Source: Bacillota bacterium
GTDB lineage: Bacteria > Bacillota > Clostridia > Christensenellales > Aristaeellaceae
DNA: 64,000 bases
Direction of reading: 5' to 3'
NCBI GenBank assembly: GCA_023436585.1
Contig: JAEZIN010000024.1
Coordinates: 5,324-69,323 of the forward strand
The notes beneath the pieces were generated by a model, which did no database searches, had not been told where the DNA came from, and saw only the letters and a list, made by a program, of their open reading frames with translations. Numbering within the stretch: position 1 is the stretch's first letter; every line of letters begins with the position of its first letter. Positions 43,095 through 51,145 of the stretch are shown piece after piece. A program made the position numbers and the translations under genes.

Positions 43095-43173
43095 CCTGGT
43101 GGCCGCGCTTCTTGCCTGTTTTGTGATCGTGTTGCTTCTCGTTTGGCGCCGCCTGTTGAAAAGATACTGGTAG
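43078..43173 (+). CDS. Candidate 31-residue single-helix membrane miniprotein
   Basis: Starting at GTG 43078 (GGGGG just upstream) and ending at TAG 43171, the frame encodes a peptide with N-terminal VTWRNS, a hydrophobic helix LVAALLACFVIVLLLVW and a basic end RRLLKRYW. It overlaps the dacF-like gene by 17 bases in another frame and ends before the shared terminator. ATG 43059 would lengthen it by six residues. It could be a real small membrane protein or chance; nothing else supports it. Confidence 0.35.
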   Translation: MTWRNSLVAALLACFVIVLLLVWRRLLKRYW

Positions 43174-43184
43174 CCGCCCATTTG

Positions 43185-43218
43185 AAACCGCCTTCCGGTG
43201 CGCCGGAGGGCGGTTTTT
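43185..43218 (+). terminator. Rho-independent terminator after the dac gene
   Basis: Stem AAACCGCCTTCCGG (43185-43198) with CCGGAGGGCGGTTTTT (43203-43218), loop TGCG. It has a strong GC stem with a T-run. Confidence 0.9.
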
Positions 43219-43273
43219 CATGCAATGAAGGCATGCCCATGCGGCTTGGATTAGGAAATGATTAGAATTTGCT

Positions 43274-43309
43274 ATACTACTTGACACATAGTATTGCGCG
43301 TTGTATGAT
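43274..43309 (+). promoter_or_regulatory. Strong promoter with overlapping operator of the PadR operon
   Basis: TTGACA (43281-43286) and TATGAT (43304-43309) have a 17-base spacer. An inverted repeat ATACTA (43274-43279) / TAGTAT (43289-43294) brackets the -35, extended to nine bases with one mismatch. A second short palindrome GTATGATAC overlaps the -10. This fits autoregulation by the PadR protein encoded 24 bases downstream. Confidence 0.75.
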
Positions 43310-43332
43310 ACTGCGCGTCGGGAGGTGATGCC

Positions 43333-43644
43333 ATGGATGTTCAGCTGAAGCGGGGGTTGCTAGAAATTTGCGTGCTTTCCCTGCTGTCGCACGAGGACTC
43401 TTATGGATATCAGCTCATCAAGGACATATCCGATGTCATAGAAATATCCGAATCCACCTTGTATCCCATATTGAGGCGGCTCGAAGGCGCGCAGTGCCTG
43501 CGCATTTACACCAGGGAGCATGACGGGCGGCTGCGCAAGTATTACGCCATCACACAGGCAGGCCGGGACAGGATCACGGAATTCATGGCCGACTGGATGG
43601 ACGTAATGAAGGTATACGACTTTATCAGGAGGGTAGGACAATGA
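43333..43644 (+). CDS. PadR-family transcriptional regulator
   Basis: A 103-residue winged-helix repressor: KRGLLEICVLSLLSHEDSYGYQLI is the PadR N-terminus, ESTLYPILRRLEGAQCL the recognition helix, and DGRLRKYYAITQAGR the wing. GGGAGG precedes the ATG. It overlaps the next gene by ATGA. PadR-HAAS-DUF4097 is a recurrent Bacillota operon in which the regulator responds to envelope or compound stress (established as gene context, not mechanism). Confidence 0.93.
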   Translation: MDVQLKRGLLEICVLSLLSHEDSYGYQLIKDISDVIEISESTLYPILRRLEGAQCLRIYTREHDGRLRKYYAITQAGRDRITEFMADWMDVMKVYDFIRRVGQ

Positions 43645-44219
43645 CGCGGCAACAGTTTCTTGACGGGCTGAAACAGGAACTGCATGGTTTGCCCAGGCAG
43701 GAGATAGAGCAAACGCTCCACTATTATTCGGAAATCATCTCCGATCGGATGGAAGAAGGCATGACCGAGGAGCAGGCAGTGGCAAAAATGGAGCCCATGC
43801 ATGTGATCGCCAGGCGCGTGCTGGCGGACTTCAAGGGGCCGGTGGCGCCCAGGCGGAAATTGTCCGGGTTCCTGATCGCGCTGCTGATCCTGGGGTTCCC
43901 GCTTTGGTTCCCGCTGCTGGCAACAGGCGTGGCGCTGATGGTGGTGGCCCTGACGCTGGTGTGGGTGCTTGTCCTTACGCTGTGGGCGGTTTGCCTGGCT
44001 TTGTTTTCAGGCGGCATGGCGGCCATCATCACCCTATTCACAGGCGGCTTCCACAGCGGGCTGCCTTGGATTGGCCAGGTCGGCTTGGGCATGGCGGCCA
44101 TGGGGCTTTCCATCTTCCTGTTCTACGGAGCAAAAGGAGCCATTCCTTTGGCTATGGGCGCAACGGTGCGCCTGGTTTCCAGAATCAAACACGGATTTGC
44201 AAGGAGAGGGATTGTATGA
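43641..44219 (+). CDS. HAAS/DUF1700 domain membrane protein
   Basis: A 192-residue protein. The N-terminal helical HAAS domain (1-65) starts MTRQQFLDGLKQEL and contains HYYSEIISDRMEEGMTEEQAV; three to four hydrophobic helices follow (about 72-180). It overlaps padR (ATGA) and the next gene (ATGA), so all three are translationally coupled. It may tether or sense for the PadR regulator; the mechanism is unknown. Confidence 0.88.
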   Translation: MTRQQFLDGLKQELHGLPRQEIEQTLHYYSEIISDRMEEGMTEEQAVAKMEPMHVIARRVLADFKGPVAPRRKLSGFLIALLILGFPLWFPLLATGVALMVVALTLVWVLVLTLWAVCLALFSGGMAAIITLFTGGFHSGLPWIGQVGLGMAAMGLSIFLFYGAKGAIPLAMGATVRLVSRIKHGFARRGIV

Positions 44220-45121
44220 AAAGGAACAACTCAGTTTTGAAGCTGGCCGGCGTGCTGCTGGTGGTTGGTTTGGCACTGTACTTTGTGGGGATGGCGGCCT
44301 TCGCCTCCGATGCCCCGGCGCAGGGCGGCAATGTAACGGAACTTACCTATGAACCGGCGGACTACACCACCCCCGCGGTGGAAATTACCGAAATCAGGAT
44401 CAGGACCAGGAACATGCCCGTCAAGGTGACACCTTCCAAGGGCAGCGAAATCACGCTTCATTACTATACGTGCGAGAAAGACCCCTATGAGGTTTCGCTG
44501 GACGGCGGCGTGCTGACGCTCAAATACAAGTACGACAACCTGTTCAACGTATCCAGCTGGTTCAATGGCTCCACCATTTTCAACGTGATTAACAACACGA
44601 ATCCCAGGGTCGAGGTGGTTGTGCCCGAAGCGTATGCCGGCGCACTGGAACTCGATACCTCCAACGCCTCGGTGAATGTGTCCGATTTGACTGCCGCGGG
44701 AGATATCCGCATCGATACCTCCAACTCGCCCATTGAGTTGAACAACGTTTCCGCGGTACAGGTGAGCGCCCATACCTCCAACGGTGCGGTGACGCTGAGC
44801 AAACTGATCGTTTCCGGCACGGTGGATATGAAGTCTTCCAACGGTTCCCTCACCGCCCGCCAGGTGGCCGCCAAAGACAAGCTGCGCCTGGATACCTCCA
44901 ACGGCCGCATCGTGGTGGATCAGGTGACCTCCGCAAACATTGAACTGAGAAGCTCCAATGGCGGAATTTCCGGTACCGTGGGCGGCAAGCGGTCCGATTA
45001 CACCATTTCCTCCGACACCTCCAATGCCGACGATAACCTGGGCGACGGCGGCAAGGGGCCGTTCAGGCTGACGGTGAATACCTCCAACGGTGCCATCAAC
45101 ATCAGCTTCACGGATGAGTGA
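44216..45121 (+). CDS. DUF4097 beta-helix-like surface protein
   Basis: A 301-residue protein: N-terminal signal or anchor (about 8-28), then a DUF4097 beta-strand repeat region (about 50-300). A short turn, D/S-T/S-S-N, recurs about every 20 residues (TSNASV, TSNSPI, TSNGAV, SSNGSL, TSNGRI, SSNGGI, TSNGAI), as expected of a right-handed beta-solenoid. AAGGAGAGGG precedes the ATG. It is the last gene of the PadR operon and is followed by two tandem terminators. Confidence 0.87.
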   Translation: MKRNNSVLKLAGVLLVVGLALYFVGMAAFASDAPAQGGNVTELTYEPADYTTPAVEITEIRIRTRNMPVKVTPSKGSEITLHYYTCEKDPYEVSLDGGVLTLKYKYDNLFNVSSWFNGSTIFNVINNTNPRVEVVVPEAYAGALELDTSNASVNVSDLTAAGDIRIDTSNSPIELNNVSAVQVSAHTSNGAVTLSKLIVSGTVDMKSSNGSLTARQVAAKDKLRLDTSNGRIVVDQVTSANIELRSSNGGISGTVGGKRSDYTISSDTSNADDNLGDGGKGPFRLTVNTSNGAINISFTDE

Positions 45122-45131
45122 CCATTCCCGC

Positions 45132-45154
45132 AGCCCCGCTGAATAAGCGGGGCT
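45132..45154 (+). terminator. First of two tandem terminators after the PadR operon
   Basis: Perfect 9-bp stem AGCCCCGCT (45132-45140) / AGCGGGGCT (45146-45154) followed by TTCCTG; moderate T content. Confidence 0.7.
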
Positions 45155-45171
45155 TTCCTGTTGAAGATGTA

Positions 45172-45200
45172 CGCCGGGCTTTTTAGTGCCCGGCGTTTAT
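45172..45200 (+). terminator. Second tandem terminator after the PadR operon
   Basis: Stem CGCCGGGC (45172-45179) / GCCCGGCG (45188-45195), followed by TTTATT. Confidence 0.75.
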
Positions 45201-45320
45201 TCGTTGGAAGACAAAAATATCAATCCGGACCCAAGCCGGGGTACGTGCCATACGGTTCCGCTTCACATGAATGTATAGAAAAACAATGATATCGGAATAA
45301 TGATAATGGAACCCCACAGC

Positions 45321-45349
45321 TTGAATTTTGTCGTTTTTTTTGGTATGCT
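45321..45349 (+). promoter_or_regulatory. Promoter of the GNAT-rluB-mnmM group
   Basis: TTGAAT (45321-45326) and TATGCT (45344-45349) with a 17-base spacer, 44 bases before the GNAT start. No other good pair lies in this 270-base gap. Confidence 0.6.
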
Positions 45350-45392
45350 GGCAAAGGCGTTAAAATCCGTCCGGCCGTGAAGGAGATGCAGC

Positions 45393-45950
45393 ATGCTGAC
45401 AATCCTGCCCTTGAGTGAAGCCATGATCCCCCTGTACAACCAGATAGACAACAGGTACCTGGTGGGGGAGTTGGCGGCCGTCCGGGTGGCCCGATCCGGT
45501 TTTTCGCTGGAGTATATGCCGCTGGGCAAGGCGGAATGGCGCACCTATCCGCCGGAGAGTTTGTTTACGCCGCAGGAGCTATTAAAGCGTAAGGATGCGG
45601 TCTGTTTTTTTGCCTTTTTGGATGGGCAGCCCGTCGGCCAGGCGGTAGCGTCCCGCCATTGGAACAACCTGGCCATGCTGTGGGATTTGAGGGTGGATGT
45701 CCGAAACCGCCGCAAGGGCGTGGGCAAGGCGCTTTTGGAAGCCTGCCGTAGCTGGGCGGTTCACCAGGGCCTGAAGGGGATCATGGTGGAAACGCAGGAT
45801 GGAAATCCGGTGGCCTGCCAGTTTTATCAAAGCTGCGGTTTTGTACTGGGCGGTGTGGACAGAATGCTGTATGCGGCTACGCCAAAGCAGGCGCAAAAGC
45901 CGCCGGCGCTTCGGGACAGTGCGCTGTTCTTCTATCTCTTGTTTGACTGA
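45393..45950 (+). CDS. GNAT acetyltransferase resembling streptothricin acetyltransferases
   Basis: A 185-residue protein. The acetyl-CoA loop is DVRNRRKGVGKALLEACRSWA, preceded by NNLAMLWDLRV and followed by ETQDGNPVACQFYQSCGFVLGG, an arrangement shared with SatA-like streptothricin acetyltransferases. GAAGGAGA precedes the ATG. Many such proteins do not confer resistance, so the antibiotic link is only a family resemblance. Confidence 0.75.
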   Translation: MLTILPLSEAMIPLYNQIDNRYLVGELAAVRVARSGFSLEYMPLGKAEWRTYPPESLFTPQELLKRKDAVCFFAFLDGQPVGQAVASRHWNNLAMLWDLRVDVRNRRKGVGKALLEACRSWAVHQGLKGIMVETQDGNPVACQFYQSCGFVLGGVDRMLYAATPKQAQKPPALRDSALFFYLLFD

Positions 45951-46015
45951 TATTTGACTTTTATAATGGATTGCCATCTGGCTTTTGACCGCCGTTTGAG
46001 TGAGGAAGGATCACC

Positions 46016-46720
46016 ATGCGTTTACAAAAATATCTGGCCCAGTGCGGGGTCGCGTCCAGGCGGGCGGCGGAAAAGATGATCGCCGAAGGCCATGTGAAAA
46101 TCAACGGCGTTGTCGTAACCCAGATGGGCGTCCAGGTGGAGCCCGAGGATGTTGTGCTGGTAGACGATCAACCGGCCCTGCCCGAAGAAGAAAAACATTA
46201 CCTCATGTACCACAAGCCCATGGGGGAAGTGACCACCGCCTCCGATCCGGAGGGGCGGCCCACCGTGCTGGACAAGTTCCGGGATTATCCTGTGCGGCTG
46301 TATCCCGTGGGCAGGCTGGATTTTGACAGCGAAGGGCTGCTGCTTTTAACCAACGACGGGGAGCTTACCCAGCGGATGCTCCACCCCAGCCGGGAGGTGG
46401 AAAAGCTGTACCTGGCCAAGGTCTCCAACCGCCTTGAGCCGGAGACGGCAAAAAAGCTGCAGTTGGGCGTATGGCTGGGTGAAAGGAAGACAGCGCCGGC
46501 GAAAGTGCGCATATTAAAGTACGACGCGTTCTCCACGTCGGTGCTGGTTTCCATCCATGAAGGGCGAAACCGGCAGGTGCGCCGCATGTTCGAGGCGGTG
46601 GGGCACCAGGTGGTTCTTTTGCGCCGCGTGCAGTTCGGGCCTTTGAAGCTGGGGGACGTGCAGCGCGGCCAGTGGCGCCACCTGACGGAAGAGGAAGTAC
46701 GGCTTTTAAAGGACTTGTAA
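46016..46720 (+). CDS. rluB: 23S rRNA pseudouridine synthase, RluB/RsuA family
   Basis: A 234-residue enzyme with an N-terminal S4 RNA-binding domain (MRLQKYLAQCGVASRR...GHVKING) and a catalytic domain with GRLDFDSEGLLLLTNDG, in which Asp102 is the nucleophile. NRQVRRMFEAVGH is also typical. RluB modifies U2605 in 23S rRNA; RsuA-like specificity cannot be excluded. It lies after the spore-type block, as in other Clostridia. Confidence 0.92.
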   Translation: MRLQKYLAQCGVASRRAAEKMIAEGHVKINGVVVTQMGVQVEPEDVVLVDDQPALPEEEKHYLMYHKPMGEVTTASDPEGRPTVLDKFRDYPVRLYPVGRLDFDSEGLLLLTNDGELTQRMLHPSREVEKLYLAKVSNRLEPETAKKLQLGVWLGERKTAPAKVRILKYDAFSTSVLVSIHEGRNRQVRRMFEAVGHQVVLLRRVQFGPLKLGDVQRGQWRHLTEEEVRLLKDL

Positions 46721-46725
46721 GCGAT

Positions 46726-47292
46726 ATGGCCTATGTATTGAAAAGCGCAAGGTTCCTGGCAGCGGAAATCCACCGGCAATTGGTATGCCCTGGGGACCGG
46801 GTGATAGATGCCACCATGGGCAATGGCCAGGATACGTGCGCCCTGGCCCGGCTGGTGGGGGAAACGGGCAAGGTGTTCGCCTTTGACGTGCAGGAAGCGG
46901 CCGTGGAGAAAACCCGTGCGCAGCTTAAGCAGGAGGACCTGCTTTTAAGATGCGAACTATTTTGCATGAGCCACGAGCATGTGATGGAGGTTGTAACAGA
47001 GCAGGTAAAGCTTGCCGTGTTCAACCTGGGCTGGCTGCCCGGTGGGGACAAAACCGTCACCACCAGGTGGGAGACGACACGCGCGGCCATTGAGGGCTGC
47101 TTGCAGCTTTTGCTTCCCGGCGGCGCATGCACCATATGCGCTTATCCGGGCCATGAAGAGGGCGGAAGGGAGCTTCGCGGGCTGGAAAGCTGGCTTCGCA
47201 CCGTTCCGCCGCAAAAATTCAACATCCTCCATCAGCGCTTTTTAAATGCCGGGCCGGGCGCTCCGGAGTGCTTCATACTGCAAAAGCAATAG
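46726..47292 (+). CDS. mnmM: Class I SAM methyltransferase, MnmM/YtqB family
   Basis: A 188-residue enzyme. IDATMGNGQDTCALARLVG is motif I, and NLGWLPGGDKTVTT is the family's catalytic-site signature. YtqB homologues methylate tRNA wobble nm5s2U34 to mnm5s2U34 (MnmM). ATG 46726 lies five bases after the rluB stop, with AAAGGAC upstream. The rRNA/tRNA modification pairing with rluB is consistent. Confidence 0.88.
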   Translation: MAYVLKSARFLAAEIHRQLVCPGDRVIDATMGNGQDTCALARLVGETGKVFAFDVQEAAVEKTRAQLKQEDLLLRCELFCMSHEHVMEVVTEQVKLAVFNLGWLPGGDKTVTTRWETTRAAIEGCLQLLLPGGACTICAYPGHEEGGRELRGLESWLRTVPPQKFNILHQRFLNAGPGAPECFILQKQ

Positions 47293-47306
47293 GTTTTTAT
47301 ATTCGA

Positions 47307-47327
47307 CCGCCATGGGCGGCTTCTTTT
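47307..47327 (+). terminator. Weak terminator-like hairpin after mnmM
   Basis: Short stem CCGCC (47307-47311) / GGCGG (47315-47319) followed by CTTCTTTTTG. The stem is only 5 bp, so function is uncertain. Confidence 0.4.
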
Positions 47328-47477
47328 TGCGGATATTGTGAAAAAGAAAACGAATAAAGTTCATTTGGAGGCAGGAAATAGGGGAGGAATGCAGAATAAG
47401 AGAAATTGGGTAAAATTTGAACCTTTTCGTTTCACCTCGTCAGGAGGTTTATAGGAAAACCGTGGGAGGAGAACGTT

Positions 47478-48962
47478 ATGAGCGATACCCAGGATACTCA
47501 TCAGGTGCTTCAAAGGAAGCAGGACATCGTCAAGGGGGATGCCGCAAGGGTGGAAAAGCAGCGCACCGCCGGCAAAATGACGGCGCGTGAGCGCATCGCA
47601 AAGCTTGTGGACCAGGGCAGCTTTGTGGAAATGGATACCCTTGTCTCCCGCAATGAAGAGGGCGCTGGAGTGGTGACGGGTTATGGCACCATTCGGGAAC
47701 GCCCTGTTTATCTGTTTGCGCAGGACTTTACGGTTCATGGCGGCGCCATGGGGGAACTGCAGGCAGCCAAAATACTGAAGGTGATTGACCTGGCGCAAAA
47801 GACGGGCGCGCCATTGCTTGCGCTGTGCGACAGCGCCGGTGTGCGCTTGGACGAAGGCGCCCGGGCTATGGACGCCTATGCCAGGATCTATGCCAGGCTG
47901 GCCCGCTTGAGCGGTGTATGCCCCGTGGTCTCCCTGGTGCTAGGCCCCTGCGTGGGCGGCGCGGCTTTGATTGCCCGGCTGGCTGATATCAGCATCATGG
48001 CCAAAAATGTGGGCGAATTGATGGTGTTTGGTCCCCAGGTGGTCAGTGCCGCTACCGGAAAGGATTATACGGCCAAAACGCTGGGCGGGGCGGATGTGCT
48101 TGCCGCGCAGGGCGGTGTTTCCCTGGTGGCCGATAATGAGGACGCGGCTTTGAAGCTGGCTGCCGATGTGCTGGACCTTTTGCCCGGCTGCAACGCGGAA
48201 GACGCCCCCATTGTGGATACCGATGATCTAAACCGTCTGATGCCGGCGGTGGACGCTGCCGATTCCGGCGCGCTGCTGGCCGCCCTGCTGGATGGCGGAA
48301 GTTTTATTGAGCTGTTTTCGGAGTACGCAAAGGCAGTCCGCGTCGCGTTAGGCCGTTTGGGCGGTAGGACCGTCGGTGTGGTGTGCTCCAATGCCGCTCA
48401 CAATGAGGGCAGGCTATGCCCGGGCGCCTGCGCCAAGGCGGCAAGGTTCGTAAGGTTCTGCGACTGCTTCAGCCTGCCGGTTGTGAGCCTGATCCATTCC
48501 GCCGGGCTGAAGCTTGTCGATCCGGAAGATCAGACCAGGATGCTGACCGCCGCCGGGCAGCTTCTCTATGCCTATGCCGAAGCCACCTGCCCCAAGGTAT
48601 CCGTGGTGGTGGGCAAGGCCATCGGCGTAAGCTATGTGGCCATGGGCGGCAAGGCCAATGCCGATATGGCCTACGGCTGGCCAGGCGCTGTGATTTCCGC
48701 CCTCTCCCCGGAGGCGGCGGTGCAGGTGCTCTATAATAATGAGCTGAAGCAAAGCAAGGAGCCTGCTTTGGAGGCAAGGGAAAAGCTGACTGCCGAGTAT
48801 GCCGCCAACGTAGCCGACGGTGTGCACTCGGCCAAGGATGGCATCCTGGATGATGTCATCGAGCCGGCTGAGTCGCGCAAGTTCCTGATAGCCGCCCTGG
48901 AGATGCTTTCTTCCAAGCGGGATTCCAACCCGCCCAAAAAGCACGGCAATCTGCCGCTGTAA
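47478..48962 (+). CDS. Biotin-dependent acyl-CoA carboxyltransferase (MmdA / transcarboxylase 12S-like)
   Basis: A 494-residue carboxyltransferase with two crotonase-like halves. The N-terminal KMTARERIAKLVDQGSF and the acyl-CoA pocket segments CDSAGVRLDEG and GPCVGGAAL match methylmalonyl-CoA decarboxylase alpha and transcarboxylase 12S subunits; the second half has GKAIGVSYVAMGGK for biotin-carboxylate handling. GGGAGGAG precedes the ATG. It starts a five-gene operon with a Na+ pump, a biotin carrier and a second carboxyltransferase. The acyl-CoA (methylmalonyl, malonyl, glutaconyl) cannot be decided. Confidence 0.87.
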   Translation: MSDTQDTHQVLQRKQDIVKGDAARVEKQRTAGKMTARERIAKLVDQGSFVEMDTLVSRNEEGAGVVTGYGTIRERPVYLFAQDFTVHGGAMGELQAAKILKVIDLAQKTGAPLLALCDSAGVRLDEGARAMDAYARIYARLARLSGVCPVVSLVLGPCVGGAALIARLADISIMAKNVGELMVFGPQVVSAATGKDYTAKTLGGADVLAAQGGVSLVADNEDAALKLAADVLDLLPGCNAEDAPIVDTDDLNRLMPAVDAADSGALLAALLDGGSFIELFSEYAKAVRVALGRLGGRTVGVVCSNAAHNEGRLCPGACAKAARFVRFCDCFSLPVVSLIHSAGLKLVDPEDQTRMLTAAGQLLYAYAEATCPKVSVVVGKAIGVSYVAMGGKANADMAYGWPGAVISALSPEAAVQVLYNNELKQSKEPALEAREKLTAEYAANVADGVHSAKDGILDDVIEPAESRKFLIAALEMLSSKRDSNPPKKHGNLPL

Positions 48963-48980
48963 GAAGGGATGGGAGGAGTT

Positions 48981-49355
48981 ATGGATCGGCTGCTGTTCGG
49001 TTTGGGTGTAGCCTTGGTAGGCATGGTTATCGTATTTATTGGCCTTGCGTTTTTGATTCTTTGCATCCATATGCTCAAGAGACTTTCCAGGGAGAAAAAT
49101 AGCCCGGCAGCAAAAACTGTAGCTGCGGCTCCGGTGCACGAAACGAATGATTTGCCGTTGTCCGCTATATTCAGCGCCGTTGCTGCCGTGATGAACCAGG
49201 AGGAGCAGGAGCAATTGGTGGCTGTGATAACCGCGGCTGTTGCCGCCCAGTGGGAAGCGGAATCCAGCTTTGTCGTGCGCCGAATCCGCAGGATATCAAC
49301 AAGTCCGGCCTGGCAAAAGGCAGGACGTGAAGAACAGGTTTACAGTCACATGTAA
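48981..49355 (+). CDS. OadG/MmdD-family Na+-pump small subunit
   Basis: A 124-residue protein: one transmembrane helix at about 5-28 (GLGVALVGMVIVFIGLAFLIL), a charged/Ala-rich middle and a C-terminal SAWQKAGR-type end seen in OadG/MmdD subunits, which hold the decarboxylase complex at the membrane. GGGAGGAG at 48971-48978 is close to the chosen ATG 48981; the ATG 48969 lies before that site. It lies between the carboxyltransferase and biotin carrier genes. Confidence 0.82.
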   Translation: MDRLLFGLGVALVGMVIVFIGLAFLILCIHMLKRLSREKNSPAAKTVAAAPVHETNDLPLSAIFSAVAAVMNQEEQEQLVAVITAAVAAQWEAESSFVVRRIRRISTSPAWQKAGREEQVYSHM

Positions 49356-49382
49356 TTTAAAAATATGTGGGAGGAATAAGTT

Positions 49383-49823
49383 ATGCGTAAATTCATGATT
49401 ACCGTCAATGGAGTGTCTTATGAAGTGGAAGTGGAAGAAGTGGCTGCCGGCGCAACACCTGTTGTCCGTGCCGCTGTTCCCGTATCTGCTCCCGTCCCGG
49501 CCCCCGCAGCAGCCCCTGCGGCGGCACCCGTTGCCTCACCCGCGCCAGTGCAGGCTCCCGCTCCGGTAATGACCCCCGCCCCCGCTCCGAAAGCTGCTCC
49601 CGTTGCCGGCGGACAGTCTGTCAAAGCACCCATGCCCGGAACCATCGTGGATGTAAAGGTCAGCCAAGGCGATACGGTAAAGCGCGGCGACATATTGCTG
49701 GTTCTTGAGGCTATGAAAATGGAAAATGAAATCCTTGCGCCCGCGGACGGCAAGGTCGCGCAAATCGTTACATCCAAGGGCAACAGCGTGAACTCAGGGG
49801 ATACGCTGGTCGTTTTGGCTTGA
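49383..49823 (+). CDS. Biotin carboxyl carrier protein (1.3S/MmdC-like)
   Basis: A 146-residue carrier. The N-terminal segment MRKFMITVNGVSYEVEVEE is followed by an Ala/Pro-rich flexible linker (about 24-76) and the biotinyl domain with EAMKMENE, the biotin lysine being Lys112. TGGGAGG precedes the ATG. It is the only carrier in the operon and could serve both carboxyltransferases. Confidence 0.93.
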   Translation: MRKFMITVNGVSYEVEVEEVAAGATPVVRAAVPVSAPVPAPAAAPAAAPVASPAPVQAPAPVMTPAPAPKAAPVAGGQSVKAPMPGTIVDVKVSQGDTVKRGDILLVLEAMKMENEILAPADGKVAQIVTSKGNSVNSGDTLVVLA

Positions 49824-49849
49824 CAAAACAGAAAGCGAGCTGATTCCCC

Positions 49850-51091
49850 ATGGATCATATTGATGTTTTGCAGACGATAAAAGGTCTTGCATACGATTCG
49901 GGAATTTCGTCACTGTTAAGCGATCCCAGGCCGCTCATCATGATCGCCGTCGCCTGCCTTTTGATCTATCTGGCGATTGCAAAAAAGTTCGAGCCGCTGC
50001 TGCTTTTGCCGATTGCCTTTGGTATGCTGATTGCAAACCTGCCGCTTTCCAATCTGATGGGTCAGCCCACCTACAGATACCTTGCCACAGCAGTGGATAG
50101 CGCTGGAAAGCACGGCATGATGGTAACCATGCCTGACGGCCAGATTATGTACCAGTATCTGGAGAATGCGGGCGGGCTGCTTTACTACTTGTATCAAGGG
50201 GTTAAACTTGGCATTTATCCGCCCCTCATTTTTCTGGGCGTAGGCGCCATGACTGATTTCGGCCCCCTGATTGCCAACCCAAAGTCCCTTTTGTTGGGTG
50301 CTGCCGCGCAACTGGGTATCTTTATTACATTCATAGGCGCAAGATGGCTGTTTAACTTTAACCCTGCAGAGGCCAGCTCAATAGGCATCATAGGCGGGGC
50401 TGACGGTCCCACCGCCATATTCCTGACAGGAAAGCTGGCGCCTCATCTCCTGGGTCCCATTGCTGTGGCCGCATACAGCTATATGGCATTGGTGCCTGTG
50501 ATTCAACCGCCCATCATGAGGGCACTGACAACCAAAAAAGAGCGCATGATCGTCATGGAGCAATTACGCCCCGTGAGCAAGCGGGAAAAGATCATTTTCC
50601 CAATTGTGGTGACGATTCTTGTTTCTTTGCTATTACCCTCCGCCACGCCGCTGATCGCTATGCTTATGCTGGGAAACCTGTTCAGGGAATCTTTTGTGGT
50701 AGAGCGGCTGAGCAAAACGGCACAGAATGATATGATGAATATCGTGACCATTTTTCTGGGCGTTACGGTTGGTGCTACAGCCAGTGCAGAAACATTCCTT
50801 AAGCCTCAAACCCTTGAGATAATCCTGCTTGGCGTGGTGGCTTTCTCCATCGGTACCGCGGGTGGTGTTCTGCTGGGAAAACTGATGAACAAGTTGTCCG
50901 GCGGCAAGATCAACCCCCTCATCGGCTCCGCCGGTGTGTCGGCCGTACCTATGGCGGCTCGTGTCTCCCAGGTGGTGGGGCAGAAGGAGAATCCCGGAAA
51001 CTTTTTGCTTATGCATGCCATGGGCCCCAATGTGGCCGGTGTCATTGGTTCGGCCATTGCTGCAGGCGTATTGCTGAGTATGTTCAAATGA
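49850..51091 (+). CDS. Na+-translocating decarboxylase beta subunit (OadB/MmdB family)
   Basis: A 413-residue polytopic membrane protein that decarboxylates carboxybiotin and exports Na+. The conserved ion-path segment IGIIGGADGPTAIFL is present, as is the second inverted-repeat half (GVSAVPMAARV...HAMGPNVAGVIGSAIAAGVLL). Length is normal. It lies 26 bases after the biotin carrier gene. It converts decarboxylation energy into a sodium gradient. Confidence 0.94.
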   Translation: MDHIDVLQTIKGLAYDSGISSLLSDPRPLIMIAVACLLIYLAIAKKFEPLLLLPIAFGMLIANLPLSNLMGQPTYRYLATAVDSAGKHGMMVTMPDGQIMYQYLENAGGLLYYLYQGVKLGIYPPLIFLGVGAMTDFGPLIANPKSLLLGAAAQLGIFITFIGARWLFNFNPAEASSIGIIGGADGPTAIFLTGKLAPHLLGPIAVAAYSYMALVPVIQPPIMRALTTKKERMIVMEQLRPVSKREKIIFPIVVTILVSLLLPSATPLIAMLMLGNLFRESFVVERLSKTAQNDMMNIVTIFLGVTVGATASAETFLKPQTLEIILLGVVAFSIGTAGGVLLGKLMNKLSGGKINPLIGSAGVSAVPMAARVSQVVGQKENPGNFLLMHAMGPNVAGVIGSAIAAGVLLSMFK

Positions 51092-51145
51092 CCGATTGAC
51101 CGGGTTCCTGTTGGGACTCCCGGGTGTTGAAAAGGAGGTTCCATT

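Noticed and set aside
45393..45950. Streptothricin resistance gene
   Set aside because: The GNAT fold resembles SatA, but resemblance within this large family does not show antibiotic specificity and no mobile context is present.
49383..49823. Repeat or recombination artefact in the Ala/Pro-rich stretch
   Set aside because: Ala/Pro linkers are normal in biotin carrier proteins of decarboxylases and transcarboxylases, and the flanking domains are intact.
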